From NCBI RefSeq assembly GCF_900103875.1, contig NZ_LT629705.1, positions 2,675,001 to 2,739,000 of the forward strand: a DNA stretch of 64,000 bases. Reading direction: 5' to 3'. Of the stretch, positions 46,723-54,874 are shown one piece after another (within the stretch, counting starts at the first letter, position 1; every line of letters begins with the position of its first letter). Position numbers and translations under genes: made by a program. The DNA is from Pseudomonas arsenicoxydans. Its GTDB lineage: Bacteria > Pseudomonadota > Gammaproteobacteria > Pseudomonadales > Pseudomonadaceae. The notes below the pieces were generated by a model. The model was not told where the DNA came from and did no database searches. It saw nothing but the letters and a program-made list of their open reading frames with translations.

Positions 46723-46756
46723 GAGCCGTATGCGCTGAAAGGCGCACGTACGGTTC
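46723..46756 (+). ncRNA. group II intron domain V
   Basis: The 34-base hairpin GAGCCGTATGCG-CTGAAA-GGCGCACGTACGGTTC carries the conserved catalytic bulge pattern. It is the most diagnostic part of the ribozyme. Confidence 0.93.
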
Positions 46757-46811
46757 TTAGGGGGAGGCAGGCCAGTAATGGTCTGTCTCCACCCGACTTG
46801 CCTGCCTTGCC

Positions 46812-47309
46812 ATGGACACCATGACCGAGAACGACTATCTGATCGCTTGGGGCCTCTACGCCTTTGCCGCTTTAGGCTGCCTGCTGGTGTGGATGCGCAT
46901 GACCCGCTGGATGTGGCGCTGGTTGCGTGAGCCGCTGCAACTGCTGGTCGCCGTGCTGCTGTTCAGCCCGACAATCATCGACCCGGTGAAGGAAAAAGTG
47001 GCCCCGGCCATCGCCATAACCACGCTGGACCTGGCTTTCAAGGTCGGCAACAACGCCTGGCGAGCGATTTCCGACCTGATGATGTACGCCATGATCGCTT
47101 TCGGCCTCTATCTGGTGGTCGTGGCGATCCGGTTTCCGATCGAGCGCGCGTCCAGGGCTCGCAAGGAACAGGCGGCTGCCGCCAAGGCCGCGGCCCGGGC
47201 CGACGAACCTGAAGACGATCAGCCCTTCGGCGGGGCTGGCGATGATCGGTACGGTCGTCCGCCCGTGCCGAGCAACCCTCAGCGTTTGCGGGTCGAACCG
47301 CGTTTGTAA
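46812..47309 (+). CDS. conserved membrane protein, intron in its 5' untranslated region
   Basis: The 165-residue protein has three likely membrane helices (about residues 9-28, 37-55 and 85-108). Its charged C-terminal tail is rich in Ala, Lys, Arg and Asp. I recall a similar conserved gene next to the oligopeptidase in P. aeruginosa. Function is unknown. The start ATG 46812 is 14 bases after the intron end; neither exon half contains an obvious ribosome site. A second in-frame ATG lies three codons in. The glutamine amidotransferase gene follows after 26 bases. Confidence 0.75.
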   Translation: MDTMTENDYLIAWGLYAFAALGCLLVWMRMTRWMWRWLREPLQLLVAVLLFSPTIIDPVKEKVAPAIAITTLDLAFKVGNNAWRAISDLMMYAMIAFGLYLVVVAIRFPIERASRARKEQAAAAKAAARADEPEDDQPFGGAGDDRYGRPPVPSNPQRLRVEPRL

Positions 47310-47335
47310 TCCGGCCTTGAAGCGAGAATCCGAGC

Positions 47336-48112
47336 ATGTGTGAGTTATTGGGCATGAGCGCCAATGTGCCGACCGATATCGTGTTCAGCTTCACCGGGCT
47401 GATGCAGCGCGGCGGCCGCACCGGCCCGCACCGTGATGGTTGGGGCATCGCCTTCTACGAGGGACGTGGCCTGCGGCTTTTCCAGGACCCGGCCGCGAGC
47501 TGCGAGTCGGAAGTCGCCAACCTGGTGCAGCGCTATCCGATCAAGAGTGAAGTAGTGATCGGGCACATCCGCCAGGCCAACGTCGGTAAGGTTTGCCTGT
47601 CCAACACCCATCCATTCGTGCGTGAACTGTGGGGGCGCAACTGGTGTTTCGCCCACAACGGTCAGTTAGCCGATTTCAATCCGACCGCCAGCTTCTATCG
47701 TCCGGTCGGCGATACCGACAGCGAAGCGGCATTCTGCGATCTGCTCAACCGTGTTCGCGCAGCGTTCCCGGAGCCGGTTGAAGTCGAAGACTTGTTGCCG
47801 GACCTGGTGGCCGCCTGTGCCGAGTACCGCAGCAAAGGCGTGTTCAACTGCCTGCTCAGCGACGGTGACTGGTTGTTCTGCTATTGCTCGACCAAATTGG
47901 CGCAGATTACCCGTCGCGCGCCCTTCGGCCCGGCGCGTCTGAAAGATGTCGATGTGATCGTCGATTTCCAGGCCGAAACCACGCCCAACGACGTGGTCAC
48001 GGTTATCGCCACCGAACCTCTCACCGAAAACGAAACCTGGACCCGCTACGAACCGGGCCAATGGAGCCTCTGGCGACGCGGCGAATGCGTCAGCCAAGGC
48101 AAGACCGAATAA
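47336..48112 (+). CDS. class II glutamine amidotransferase (YafJ-like)
   Basis: The 258-residue protein begins [12 protein letters not shown], so Cys2 becomes the N-terminal nucleophile after Met removal, as in Ntn-type glutaminase domains. Other family features are [43 protein letters not shown] and [14 protein letters not shown]. It should release ammonia from glutamine or act as a related amidohydrolase. No acceptor domain is fused, so its product is unknown. It is probably co-transcribed with the flanking membrane protein genes. Confidence 0.88.
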   Translation: MCELLGMSANVPTDIVFSFTGLMQRGGRTGPHRDGWGIAFYEGRGLRLFQDPAASCESEVANLVQRYPIKSEVVIGHIRQANVGKVCLSNTHPFVRELWGRNWCFAHNGQLADFNPTASFYRPVGDTDSEAAFCDLLNRVRAAFPEPVEVEDLLPDLVAACAEYRSKGVFNCLLSDGDWLFCYCSTKLAQITRRAPFGPARLKDVDVIVDFQAETTPNDVVTVIATEPLTENETWTRYEPGQWSLWRRGECVSQGKTE

Positions 48113-48125
48113 GGACTCACCCCTC

Positions 48126-48668
48126 ATGTTGCTCAGTTATCTACGGCTGGTGTTGTTTGCGGCGGGCCTGTTGATTGGTGTTCAGGTGCCTGGGTTTATC
48201 AGCGATTACGCGAAACGGGTCGAAGCGCATCTGATCGAGGCCCAGACCGGCCTGAGTGGTTTTCAGGGCACGGCCAATGAGTTCTTCAAGGGCGATATGC
48301 AGGCGCTGGTCGCTCATTATCGTGCCAGCGAAGACCCGATCTTTCGCAGCGATGCCGATAGCCTGAGCACCATGCTTACCCGCCAGCTGGCGCTCGACAA
48401 GCAGTTCCAGGCCATGCAGGGGCCGTGGTACATCCGCTTCCTGCAAGTGGCGCTGGCCGCTGACCCGGATATTCGCAAGGAAACCTGGTACGGCTACAGC
48501 TACCAGATCCTGCTGACGCCGGAAGCGATGATCTGGGGCATGAGCGGCGCGTTGCTGCTGTCGTTCGGGATTGAATGCCTGTTCCGTCTGATCGACTGGG
48601 TGGTGCTGGGCGGCAAACGCCTGCGGCAGAGCCGACCGATCGTAGACAGGGATGTGCGGGGGTTGTAA
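48126..48668 (+). CDS. DUF2937 family membrane protein
   Basis: The 180-residue protein has an N-terminal membrane helix (about 5-22), a helical middle region thought to be periplasmic, and a second membrane helix near residue 140 (MIWGMSGALLLSFGIECLF). This matches the DUF2937 layout, whose function is unknown. It follows the amidotransferase gene by 13 bases and ends the operon before a strong inverted repeat. Confidence 0.8.
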   Translation: MLLSYLRLVLFAAGLLIGVQVPGFISDYAKRVEAHLIEAQTGLSGFQGTANEFFKGDMQALVAHYRASEDPIFRSDADSLSTMLTRQLALDKQFQAMQGPWYIRFLQVALAADPDIRKETWYGYSYQILLTPEAMIWGMSGALLLSFGIECLFRLIDWVVLGGKRLRQSRPIVDRDVRGL

Positions 48669-48675
48669 GAGAAAA

Positions 48676-48774
48676 ATCAAAAGATCGCAGCCTCGTTTCA
48701 CTCGACAGCTCCTACAAGGGTTTTGCATTTCCCTGTCGGAGCTGTCGAGTGAAACGAGGCTGCGATCTTTTGAT
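48676..48774. repeat. 37-base perfect inverted repeat, two-way terminator
   Basis: Arms 48676-48712 and 48738-48774 are perfectly complementary over 37 bases with a 25-base loop. The arms contain GATCGCAGCCTCG, a motif I associate with dispersed repeats in P. fluorescens-group genomes. It lies between convergent genes, three bases from the LysR stop. Confidence 0.88.
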
Positions 48775-48776
48775 CT

Positions 48777-49691
48777 TCAACCACTCAAAGTGATGTAGTC
48801 CTCACCCACCTTCTGCGCATACCCCTCCAGCACTTGCTGACACAGCATCACAATCTCCTCGACCCATTCCACGCCCACCCGCCACGACACCACCACCTGC
48901 AAATTCGGCGGCCGTTGATCGATGGCCAGCAGGGTCAATTCCCCCCGCGCCAGCTCCTCGGCCACCAATACCGGCGGCAACGCGCCAATGCCAAATCCGT
49001 CGCGCAGCAACCGGGTAATCGCCGACACCGAATTCACGCAATTGAGCCGGGGCGTAAGAATCCCGTTCGCCTGCATCAGGCTCTGGATGTCCTGATGCGG
49101 ATGGGAGTTTTTTGAGTAAGTAATGATGCGTTCGCGAGCCAGGTCGGCAATGCCTGAATACTCGCGGTTGTAGATCGAACTGCTCGCCACGATCCAGCCC
49201 ATCGGGTGGCTGGCCAGCTCCAGGCTGCGCACGCTTTCCTGGCGCATCAGGTCGGTCTGCAAGATTAGATCGAGGAAGCCTTTTTGCAGCTGATCGCAGA
49301 GGTTCAGCGCGGTATCGGCTACCAGTTCGATTTCCACCAGTGGGTAGTGATCCATCATCTGCGCCACCAACGGACTCAGCCAGGTGTGAATCACCGTGTC
49401 CATCACGCCAATCCGCACACGCCCGACTTTGCTCGAACGCGTCTCGATCGACTGCTTCAGCGCCTGCATGGTGTCCATCATCTGCTCGGCGTATTCAAGC
49501 ACCTTCAAGCCTTCGGGCGTCAGGCTCACACCGCGTGAATCGCGCAGGAACAGCTTCACGCCGAGCTCGCCTTCGAGCACCGCGATGCGGCTGGAAATCG
49601 ACGCCTGGGTGGTGAACAGCTTGTCAGCCGTCAGGCGAAAACTCTTGAGGCGGGCGACCCAGACAAAGGTCTCAAGAAACTTCAGGTTCAT
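48777..49691 (-). CDS. LysR family transcriptional regulator
   Basis: The 304-residue protein has a LysR helix-turn-helix (LETFVWVARLKSFRLTADKLFTTQASISSRIAVLE, at about residues 5-39) and a normal effector domain. It is divergent from the MFS gene at 49839, with about 150 bases between them, and the pxp operon lies beyond. By the usual LysR arrangement it probably regulates the MFS/pxp unit. Confidence 0.88.
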   Translation of the reverse strand: MNLKFLETFVWVARLKSFRLTADKLFTTQASISSRIAVLEGELGVKLFLRDSRGVSLTPEGLKVLEYAEQMMDTMQALKQSIETRSSKVGRVRIGVMDTVIHTWLSPLVAQMMDHYPLVEIELVADTALNLCDQLQKGFLDLILQTDLMRQESVRSLELASHPMGWIVASSSIYNREYSGIADLARERIITYSKNSHPHQDIQSLMQANGILTPRLNCVNSVSAITRLLRDGFGIGALPPVLVAEELARGELTLLAIDQRPPNLQVVVSWRVGVEWVEEIVMLCQQVLEGYAQKVGEDYITLSG

Positions 49692-49838
49692 GGGATAAAG
49701 TTTTTCTTATGTCTAGGGCGGGTTTTTATTAGTTGGACGCAGCAGGGCCGGCAGCCCAAAAATCAGGCCATCCGGTTCCCACGATAGGCGTCGTCGGGGC
49801 TCAGAACAATACCAATAAAATTTGTACGGAGAGTTGCC

Positions 49839-51125
49839 ATGAGTGCGCCCGACACGCTAGACATCCCCAAGGCCACGGCTCGCCCGGGACCTTTCGACTG
49901 GTACCGCAACATCAATCAGCAGGAACGCCGGACCTTCTGGAGCTGCAAGATCGGCTATGGCCTGGACGGCATGGACACCCAGATGCTCAGCTTCGTGGTC
50001 CCGACTCTGATTGCAATGTGGGGCATCACCACCGGCGAGGCCGGGCTGATTCACACCAGCACGCTGATCGCTTCGGCCATCGGTGGTTGGGTGGCGGGGA
50101 TTCTGTCCGACCGCATCGGTCGCGTACGCACCTTGCAACTGACGGTGCTGTGGTTCGCCGGCTTCACCTTCCTCTGCGGCTTCGCGCAAAACTACGAACA
50201 ATTGCTGATCAGCCGCACCTTGATGGGGTTCGGCTTCGGCGGCGAGTGGACAGCTGGCGCCGTGCTGATGGGCGAGGTGATTCGCGCCAAGGACCGTGGC
50301 AAGGCTGTGGGCATGGTGCAATCGGGTTGGGCGCTGGGCTGGGGACTGACGGCAATTCTGTACGCGCTGCTGTTTTCGGTGTTGCCGCCGGAAGACGCCT
50401 GGCGTGCGCTGTTTATCCTGGGCATCGTGCCGGCGATTTTCGTGATATTCGTCCGTCGGCTGGTCAAGGACCCGGAAATCTACCGCGAAGCCAAGGCCAA
50501 ACAGGAGCCAAGCAATCCGGCGAAGTTCTACGAGATTTTTGCCCCCGGCATCCTGTTCACCACGATTCGCGCGTCGGTGCTGACCACGGGCGCACTGGGC
50601 GGTTACTACGCGATCACCTCCTGGTTGCCGACGTTCCTCAAAAACGAGCGGGGATTGAGCGTACTCAACACCAGTGGTTACCTGGCGATGGTGATCGTCG
50701 GTTCCTACATCGGTTATGTCATCAGCGCGTATTTGACTGACATCCTTGGCCGTAAGAAGAATTTCATTCTGTTCGCGGTTGGCTCGTTCACCATCGTGTT
50801 GCTCTACACCCAATTGCCGGTCAGTAACGCTGTGATGCTGTGGCTGGGCTTTCCGTTGGGCTTTTTTGCCTCAGGGATTTTCAGTGGCATGGGCGCCTTT
50901 CTGACTGAGTTGTTTCCGACGCGGATTCGCGGCTCGGGCCAGGGTTTTTGCTACAACATCGGTCGGGCACTGGCGGCGCTGTTCCCTCTGCTGATCGGCT
51001 TGCTCAGTCAAAAGGTGCCGTTGAGCGTCGGCATCGGGGCGTTTGCGGCGGTGTCCTACGGCGTGGTGATTCTCGCGGCGCTGAGCTTGCCGGAGACCCG
51101 TGGCAAACAACTGGATGCCGAATAA
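49839..51125 (+). CDS. MFS transporter (metabolite:H+ symporter type)
   Basis: The 428-residue protein has twelve membrane helices. The MFS signature GGWVAGILSDRIGRVRTL lies between helices 2 and 3, and GFGFGGEWTAGAVLMGE is typical of sialate/aromatic acid symporters. It lies 78 bases before pxpA in the same direction. It may import 5-oxoproline or another compound handled by the Pxp enzymes. The substrate call is inference. Confidence 0.86.
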   Translation: MSAPDTLDIPKATARPGPFDWYRNINQQERRTFWSCKIGYGLDGMDTQMLSFVVPTLIAMWGITTGEAGLIHTSTLIASAIGGWVAGILSDRIGRVRTLQLTVLWFAGFTFLCGFAQNYEQLLISRTLMGFGFGGEWTAGAVLMGEVIRAKDRGKAVGMVQSGWALGWGLTAILYALLFSVLPPEDAWRALFILGIVPAIFVIFVRRLVKDPEIYREAKAKQEPSNPAKFYEIFAPGILFTTIRASVLTTGALGGYYAITSWLPTFLKNERGLSVLNTSGYLAMVIVGSYIGYVISAYLTDILGRKKNFILFAVGSFTIVLLYTQLPVSNAVMLWLGFPLGFFASGIFSGMGAFLTELFPTRIRGSGQGFCYNIGRALAALFPLLIGLLSQKVPLSVGIGAFAAVSYGVVILAALSLPETRGKQLDAE

Positions 51126-51203
51126 CAAAAACGGCAGCAACTGATAATCTGCGGGGTATCTGCCCCGCAGCAAAAAAAGAAAATGCCTACAGGAGTGTTC
51201 ACC

Positions 51204-51956
51204 GTGAGCCGCCTGCTATTGAATTGCGACATTGGCGAGAGCTTTGGCAACTGGACCATGGGTCTGGACGCCGAGGTCATGCCCTTTATCGATTGCGCCA
51301 ACATCGCCTGCGGCTTCCACGCCGGCGACCCGAGCATCATGCGCAAGACCGTCAGCCTGGCCCTGAGCAACGGCGTAAAGATTGGCGCGCATCCGGCCTA
51401 TCAGGACCTGGTCGGTTTTGGCCGTCGTTCCATGGCGTACACCGCCCAGGAACTTCAAGACATTTTGCATTACCAGATCGGTGCCCTCGACGGCATCTGC
51501 CGGGCTCAGGGCGGGCAGGTGAGTTACGTCAAACCGCACGGCGCGATGTACAACGACATGATGGCCAATCCGGCGCAACTGCGTGCGGTGCTTCAGGCCG
51601 TGGCGGCGTATGACCGGAGCTTGCCGCTGATGCTGATGGCGACCCGCGACAACAGCGCCGCGCAGCAGTTAGGCGATGAATATGGCGTGACGCTGTGGTT
51701 CGAAGCCTTCGCCGATCGGGCCTACGACAGCGCGGGCATGCTGGTCTCACGGCAACTGCCGGGCGCGGTGCATCACGATCCCGAGACAATCATCGAGCAG
51801 GCACTGACCATTGCCCGTGGCGACAACCTGACGGCCAGCGACGGCAGCGCCTTGTTTCTGCAAGCCAATACCCTCTGCGTGCACGGCGATAACACCAGTT
51901 CGGTGGCCGCCGTGCGCCGGATCCGCGCCGCCCTCGATCAGCAGAGCGCACCATGA
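51204..51956 (+). CDS. pxpA: 5-oxoprolinase subunit A (LamB/YcsF family)
   Basis: The 250-residue protein has [17 protein letters not shown] at the start, [32 protein letters not shown] and [11 protein letters not shown]. These are the signatures of PxpA, part of the ATP-dependent PxpABC 5-oxoprolinase that opens pyroglutamate to glutamate. The open frame starts at ATG 51183, but AGGAG (51191-51195) lies inside that extension and is correctly spaced for GTG 51204, so I use the GTG. Its stop overlaps pxpB in ATGA. Confidence 0.92.
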   Translation: MSRLLLNCDIGESFGNWTMGLDAEVMPFIDCANIACGFHAGDPSIMRKTVSLALSNGVKIGAHPAYQDLVGFGRRSMAYTAQELQDILHYQIGALDGICRAQGGQVSYVKPHGAMYNDMMANPAQLRAVLQAVAAYDRSLPLMLMATRDNSAAQQLGDEYGVTLWFEAFADRAYDSAGMLVSRQLPGAVHHDPETIIEQALTIARGDNLTASDGSALFLQANTLCVHGDNTSSVAAVRRIRAALDQQSAP

Positions 51957-52657
51957 AACCGCGGGTAGAGGTGGTGGCGCTGGATTGCCTGATGGTGCGT
52001 CTGTTTGACCAGATCGCCGAAGCAAACATGCCGTGGATGCTGGCTGCCAGCGAAAGCCTGCGTGCGGCATTCGCCGGGCATTTGATCGATCTGGTGCCGT
52101 CGTACACGACGCTGATGGTGCATTACGACTTGAGCGCATTGAGTCCGTCCCAGGCTCGGGAGTTGATCGCTGAAGCCTTGATCGACCTGTCACCGAATGC
52201 CCGCACTGGCGGCAAATGCCATGCGCTGCCGGTCTGGTATGACCTGAGCGTCGGCCCGGAGTTGAGCCTGTTGTCCCGGCGCAGCGGGTTGACGATGGAA
52301 GAGGTGATCCGCCGGCACAGCGAACGCGAATATCAAGTGTTCGCCCTGGGCTTCGCGCCGGGCTTCGCCTTCATGGGGCTGGTGGAAGAAGTGCTCGCCG
52401 CACCGCGTCTGAACACGCCGCGTAAAAAGGTTGCCGCTGGCAGCGTGGGCATCGCCGAACGGCAAACCGCTGCTTATCCGGTGGTTTCTCCAGGCGGCTG
52501 GAATCTGATAGGCCGCACGCCGGCCAAACTGTTCGACCGCGAACGCGACGGTTACAGCCTGATGCAACCGGGCGATACGGTGCGCTTTGAAGTGGTCAGC
52601 CATGCCGAGTTCATCAACCTGGGCGGCGACGACACTCCGTTGGAGGCACAGGCATGA
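51953..52657 (+). CDS. pxpB: 5-oxoprolinase subunit B (KipI-like)
   Basis: The 234-residue protein carries the PxpB/KipI core: [57 protein letters not shown] and [12 protein letters not shown]. It is a subunit of the prokaryotic 5-oxoprolinase. It overlaps pxpA and pxpC by four bases each (ATGA), pointing to stoichiometric synthesis. KipI proteins can also inhibit a sporulation kinase in Bacillus, but the pxpA/pxpC context supports the oxoprolinase role. Confidence 0.93.
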   Translation: MKPRVEVVALDCLMVRLFDQIAEANMPWMLAASESLRAAFAGHLIDLVPSYTTLMVHYDLSALSPSQARELIAEALIDLSPNARTGGKCHALPVWYDLSVGPELSLLSRRSGLTMEEVIRRHSEREYQVFALGFAPGFAFMGLVEEVLAAPRLNTPRKKVAAGSVGIAERQTAAYPVVSPGGWNLIGRTPAKLFDRERDGYSLMQPGDTVRFEVVSHAEFINLGGDDTPLEAQA

Positions 52658-53580
52658 GCCATCTATCGATTGAAGCGAGTACGCCGCTGTGTCTGTTACA
52701 GGACGCGGGCCGTTTCGGCGTACGGCACTTGGGCGTGACTCAGGGCGGGGCGCTGGATTGGCGTTCCATGTCGTGGGCCAACTGGTTGCTGAGCAATGAG
52801 TTGGATGCCACGGTGGTTGAAATCACCCTGGGTGGGTTCACCGTGGTGGCCGAGGATGATTGCGTGCTGGCGCTGGCCGGCGCGGACCTGGGCGCGCAAG
52901 TGGACGGCGAGGCCGTGGCGCCGTGGCGCAGTTTCCGACTGAACAAAGGTCAGCGACTGCAATTCACTCGACCGCTGCTCGGGGCGCGCGCCTATCTGGC
53001 GGCACCGGGTGGGTTTGATGCGCCGAAGGTGTTGGGCAGCAGCGCGACGGTGGTCCGCGAAGAACTCGGTGGCCTGGATGGCATGGGCCGGGCACTGGCC
53101 AAAGGTGCGCAGCTGAGTTATCGCGGCAGTTCGCTACTGTTGCTGCGGGAGTTGCCGGAAGAACATCGACCGGATTTCAACGTCGATTCACCGCTGGATG
53201 TGGTGCTCGGTGCCCAGATCGGTGAGTTCAGCGGACAAAGCCTGTTCGATGCCTTCAACAGCTTTTGGACGCTCGACAGCCGCGCCGACCGCATGGGCAT
53301 CCGCTTGCTGGGAACGGCATTGCACTATCAGGGCAAACCGATGATTTCCGAAGGTATCCCGCTGGGCGCGGTCCAGGTGCCGCCGGATGGGCAACCGATT
53401 GTGTTGCTCAACGATCGGCAGACCATTGGCGGTTATCCGCGCTTGGGCGCGTTGACGCCCTTGGCGTTGGCGCGTCTGGCGCAGTGCCTGCCGGGGACGA
53501 AAGTGCGGCTGCGGCCGGTGTTGCAGGACGTGGCGCATCGGGAGCAGGTCCACTATCTACGCCGGTTTTTGAACCGCTAA
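52654..53580 (+). CDS. pxpC: 5-oxoprolinase subunit C (biotin-dependent carboxyltransferase family)
   Basis: The 308-residue protein has LLQDAGRFGVRHLGVTQGGALDW, ALAGADLGAQVDG, YLAAPGGFDAPKVLGSSAT, SEGIPLGAVQVPPDGQPI and LLNDRQTIGGYPRLG, split as listed. These are typical of the KipA/AHS2 domain. It forms the third PxpABC subunit. Annotation pipelines often call it biotin-dependent carboxyltransferase or urea amidolyase-like; the operon context favours 5-oxoprolinase. A REPIN follows the stop. Confidence 0.93.
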   Translation: MSHLSIEASTPLCLLQDAGRFGVRHLGVTQGGALDWRSMSWANWLLSNELDATVVEITLGGFTVVAEDDCVLALAGADLGAQVDGEAVAPWRSFRLNKGQRLQFTRPLLGARAYLAAPGGFDAPKVLGSSATVVREELGGLDGMGRALAKGAQLSYRGSSLLLLRELPEEHRPDFNVDSPLDVVLGAQIGEFSGQSLFDAFNSFWTLDSRADRMGIRLLGTALHYQGKPMISEGIPLGAVQVPPDGQPIVLLNDRQTIGGYPRLGALTPLALARLAQCLPGTKVRLRPVLQDVAHREQVHYLRRFLNR

Positions 53581-53584
53581 ATGC

Positions 53585-53647
53585 ATCGCGGGCAAGCCCG
53601 CTCCCACAGAGAATACGGCCAACTGTGGGAGCGGGCTTGCCCGCGAT
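53585..53647. repeat. REPIN (two inverted REP copies)
   Basis: Arms 53585-53609 and 53623-53647 are perfect 25-base inverted copies with only 13 bases between, between the convergent pxpC and VWA-protein genes. Confidence 0.92.
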
Positions 53648-53670
53648 TGCGCCGGAACAGGCACAGAAAA

Positions 53671-54849
53671 TTACTTGGAGAGAAACCGCATCCCTTCCTC
53701 CAACCCCCGCAACGTCAGCGGGTACATCTGGTCGTCAATCAGGTCCCGAACGATATTGGTCGACGACGTATAGCTCCACGTATCTTTCGGATACGGGTTG
53801 ATCCAGATGAGCTTCTTGTACTTCTCCTTGAACCGCTGCATCCACACGTAACCGGCTTCTTCGTTCCAGTGCTCGACGCTGCCGCCGGCCTGGGTGATTT
53901 CATAGGGCGCCATCGCGGCGTCACCGATGAAGATCACTTTGTAGTCGGCGCCATACTTGTGCAGCAGGTCCTGGGTTGCGGTGCGCTCGGAGGTGCGGCG
54001 CATGTTGTTCTTCCACACCGACTCATAAATGAAGTTGTGGAAGTAGAAGTACTCCAGGTGCTTGAACTCGGTCTTGCAGGCCGAGAACAATTCCTCGCAA
54101 ATCTTCACGTGCGCGTCCATCGAGCCGCCGATGTCGAACAGCAGCAACAGCTTGACGGTGTTGCGCCGCTCCGGGCGCATCTGGATATTCAACAATCCGG
54201 CATCTTTGGCGGTGTGATCGATGGTGCCGTCGATGTCCAGTTCTTCCGCCGCGCCCTGACGCGCAAACTTGCGCAACCGGCGCAGGGCAACCTTGATGTT
54301 GCGCGTGCCCAGTTCCACCGAGTCGTCGAGGTTCTTGTACTCGCGCTGATCCCACACCTTGACCGCTTTGCCCTGGCGTTTGCCGGCATCGCCGACCCGG
54401 ATACCTTCCGGGTTGAAGCCGCCGGAACCGAACGGGCTGGTGCCGCCGGTGCCGATCCACTTGTTGCCGCCGGCGTGGCGTTCTTTCTGTTCTTCGAGGC
54501 GCTTCTTGAACTCTTCGATCAGCTTGTCCAGGCCCCCCAGTGACTGGATCGCCGCTCGCTCTTCGTCGGTCAGTGACCGCTCGAATTCCTTGCGCAACCA
54601 ATCTTCGGGAATCAACGCCTGAAGGTGATCGTCGAGTTTTTCCAGGCCGTTGAAGTAAGCCCCGAACGCCCGGTCGAACTTGTCGAAATGCTTTTCGTCC
54701 TTCACCAGAATCGCCCGGGACAGGTAATAGAACTCGTCCATGTCGGCGAAGGTCACGCGCTGTTTCAGCGCGTTGATCAGGTCCAGCAGCTCACGCACCG
54801 AGACCGGCACTTTGGCGGCGCGCATTTCATTGAACAGGTTGAGCAGCAT
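53671..54849 (-). CDS. VWA domain protein (CoxE/YeaD-like)
   Basis: The 392-residue protein has a helical N-terminal half and a C-terminal von Willebrand A domain with an intact MIDAS motif (LLLLFDIGGSMDAHV, about residue 215). MIDAS proteins bind a divalent cation and a partner. It follows the MoxR ATPase gene by 25 bases on the same strand, the usual MoxR-VWA pairing, in which the pair acts as a chaperone for insertion of metals or maturation of enzyme complexes. The client is unknown. Confidence 0.88.
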   Translation of the reverse strand: MLLNLFNEMRAAKVPVSVRELLDLINALKQRVTFADMDEFYYLSRAILVKDEKHFDKFDRAFGAYFNGLEKLDDHLQALIPEDWLRKEFERSLTDEERAAIQSLGGLDKLIEEFKKRLEEQKERHAGGNKWIGTGGTSPFGSGGFNPEGIRVGDAGKRQGKAVKVWDQREYKNLDDSVELGTRNIKVALRRLRKFARQGAAEELDIDGTIDHTAKDAGLLNIQMRPERRNTVKLLLLFDIGGSMDAHVKICEELFSACKTEFKHLEYFYFHNFIYESVWKNNMRRTSERTATQDLLHKYGADYKVIFIGDAAMAPYEITQAGGSVEHWNEEAGYVWMQRFKEKYKKLIWINPYPKDTWSYTSSTNIVRDLIDDQMYPLTLRGLEEGMRFLSK

Positions 54850-54874
54850 GGCGTTGGCCTCTATCTAATGGAGC

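Larger units (their letters stand above)
43949..46797 (+). mobile_element. group II intron, complete, with reverse transcriptase ORF
   Basis: The intron starts with GTGCGAC (43949), the usual bacterial group II 5' end. It has about 1,070 bases of structured RNA before its ORF. Domain V (46723-46756, 34 bases, GAGCCGTATGCG...CGTACGGTTC) is intact. Domain VI pairs GGGGGAG (46760-46766) with CTCC-A-CCC (46787-46794), leaving A46791 bulged as the branch point, seven bases from the 3' end GAC at 46797. With an intact ORF it looks able to splice and move. It lies in sense orientation with the gene at 46812. Confidence 0.93.
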
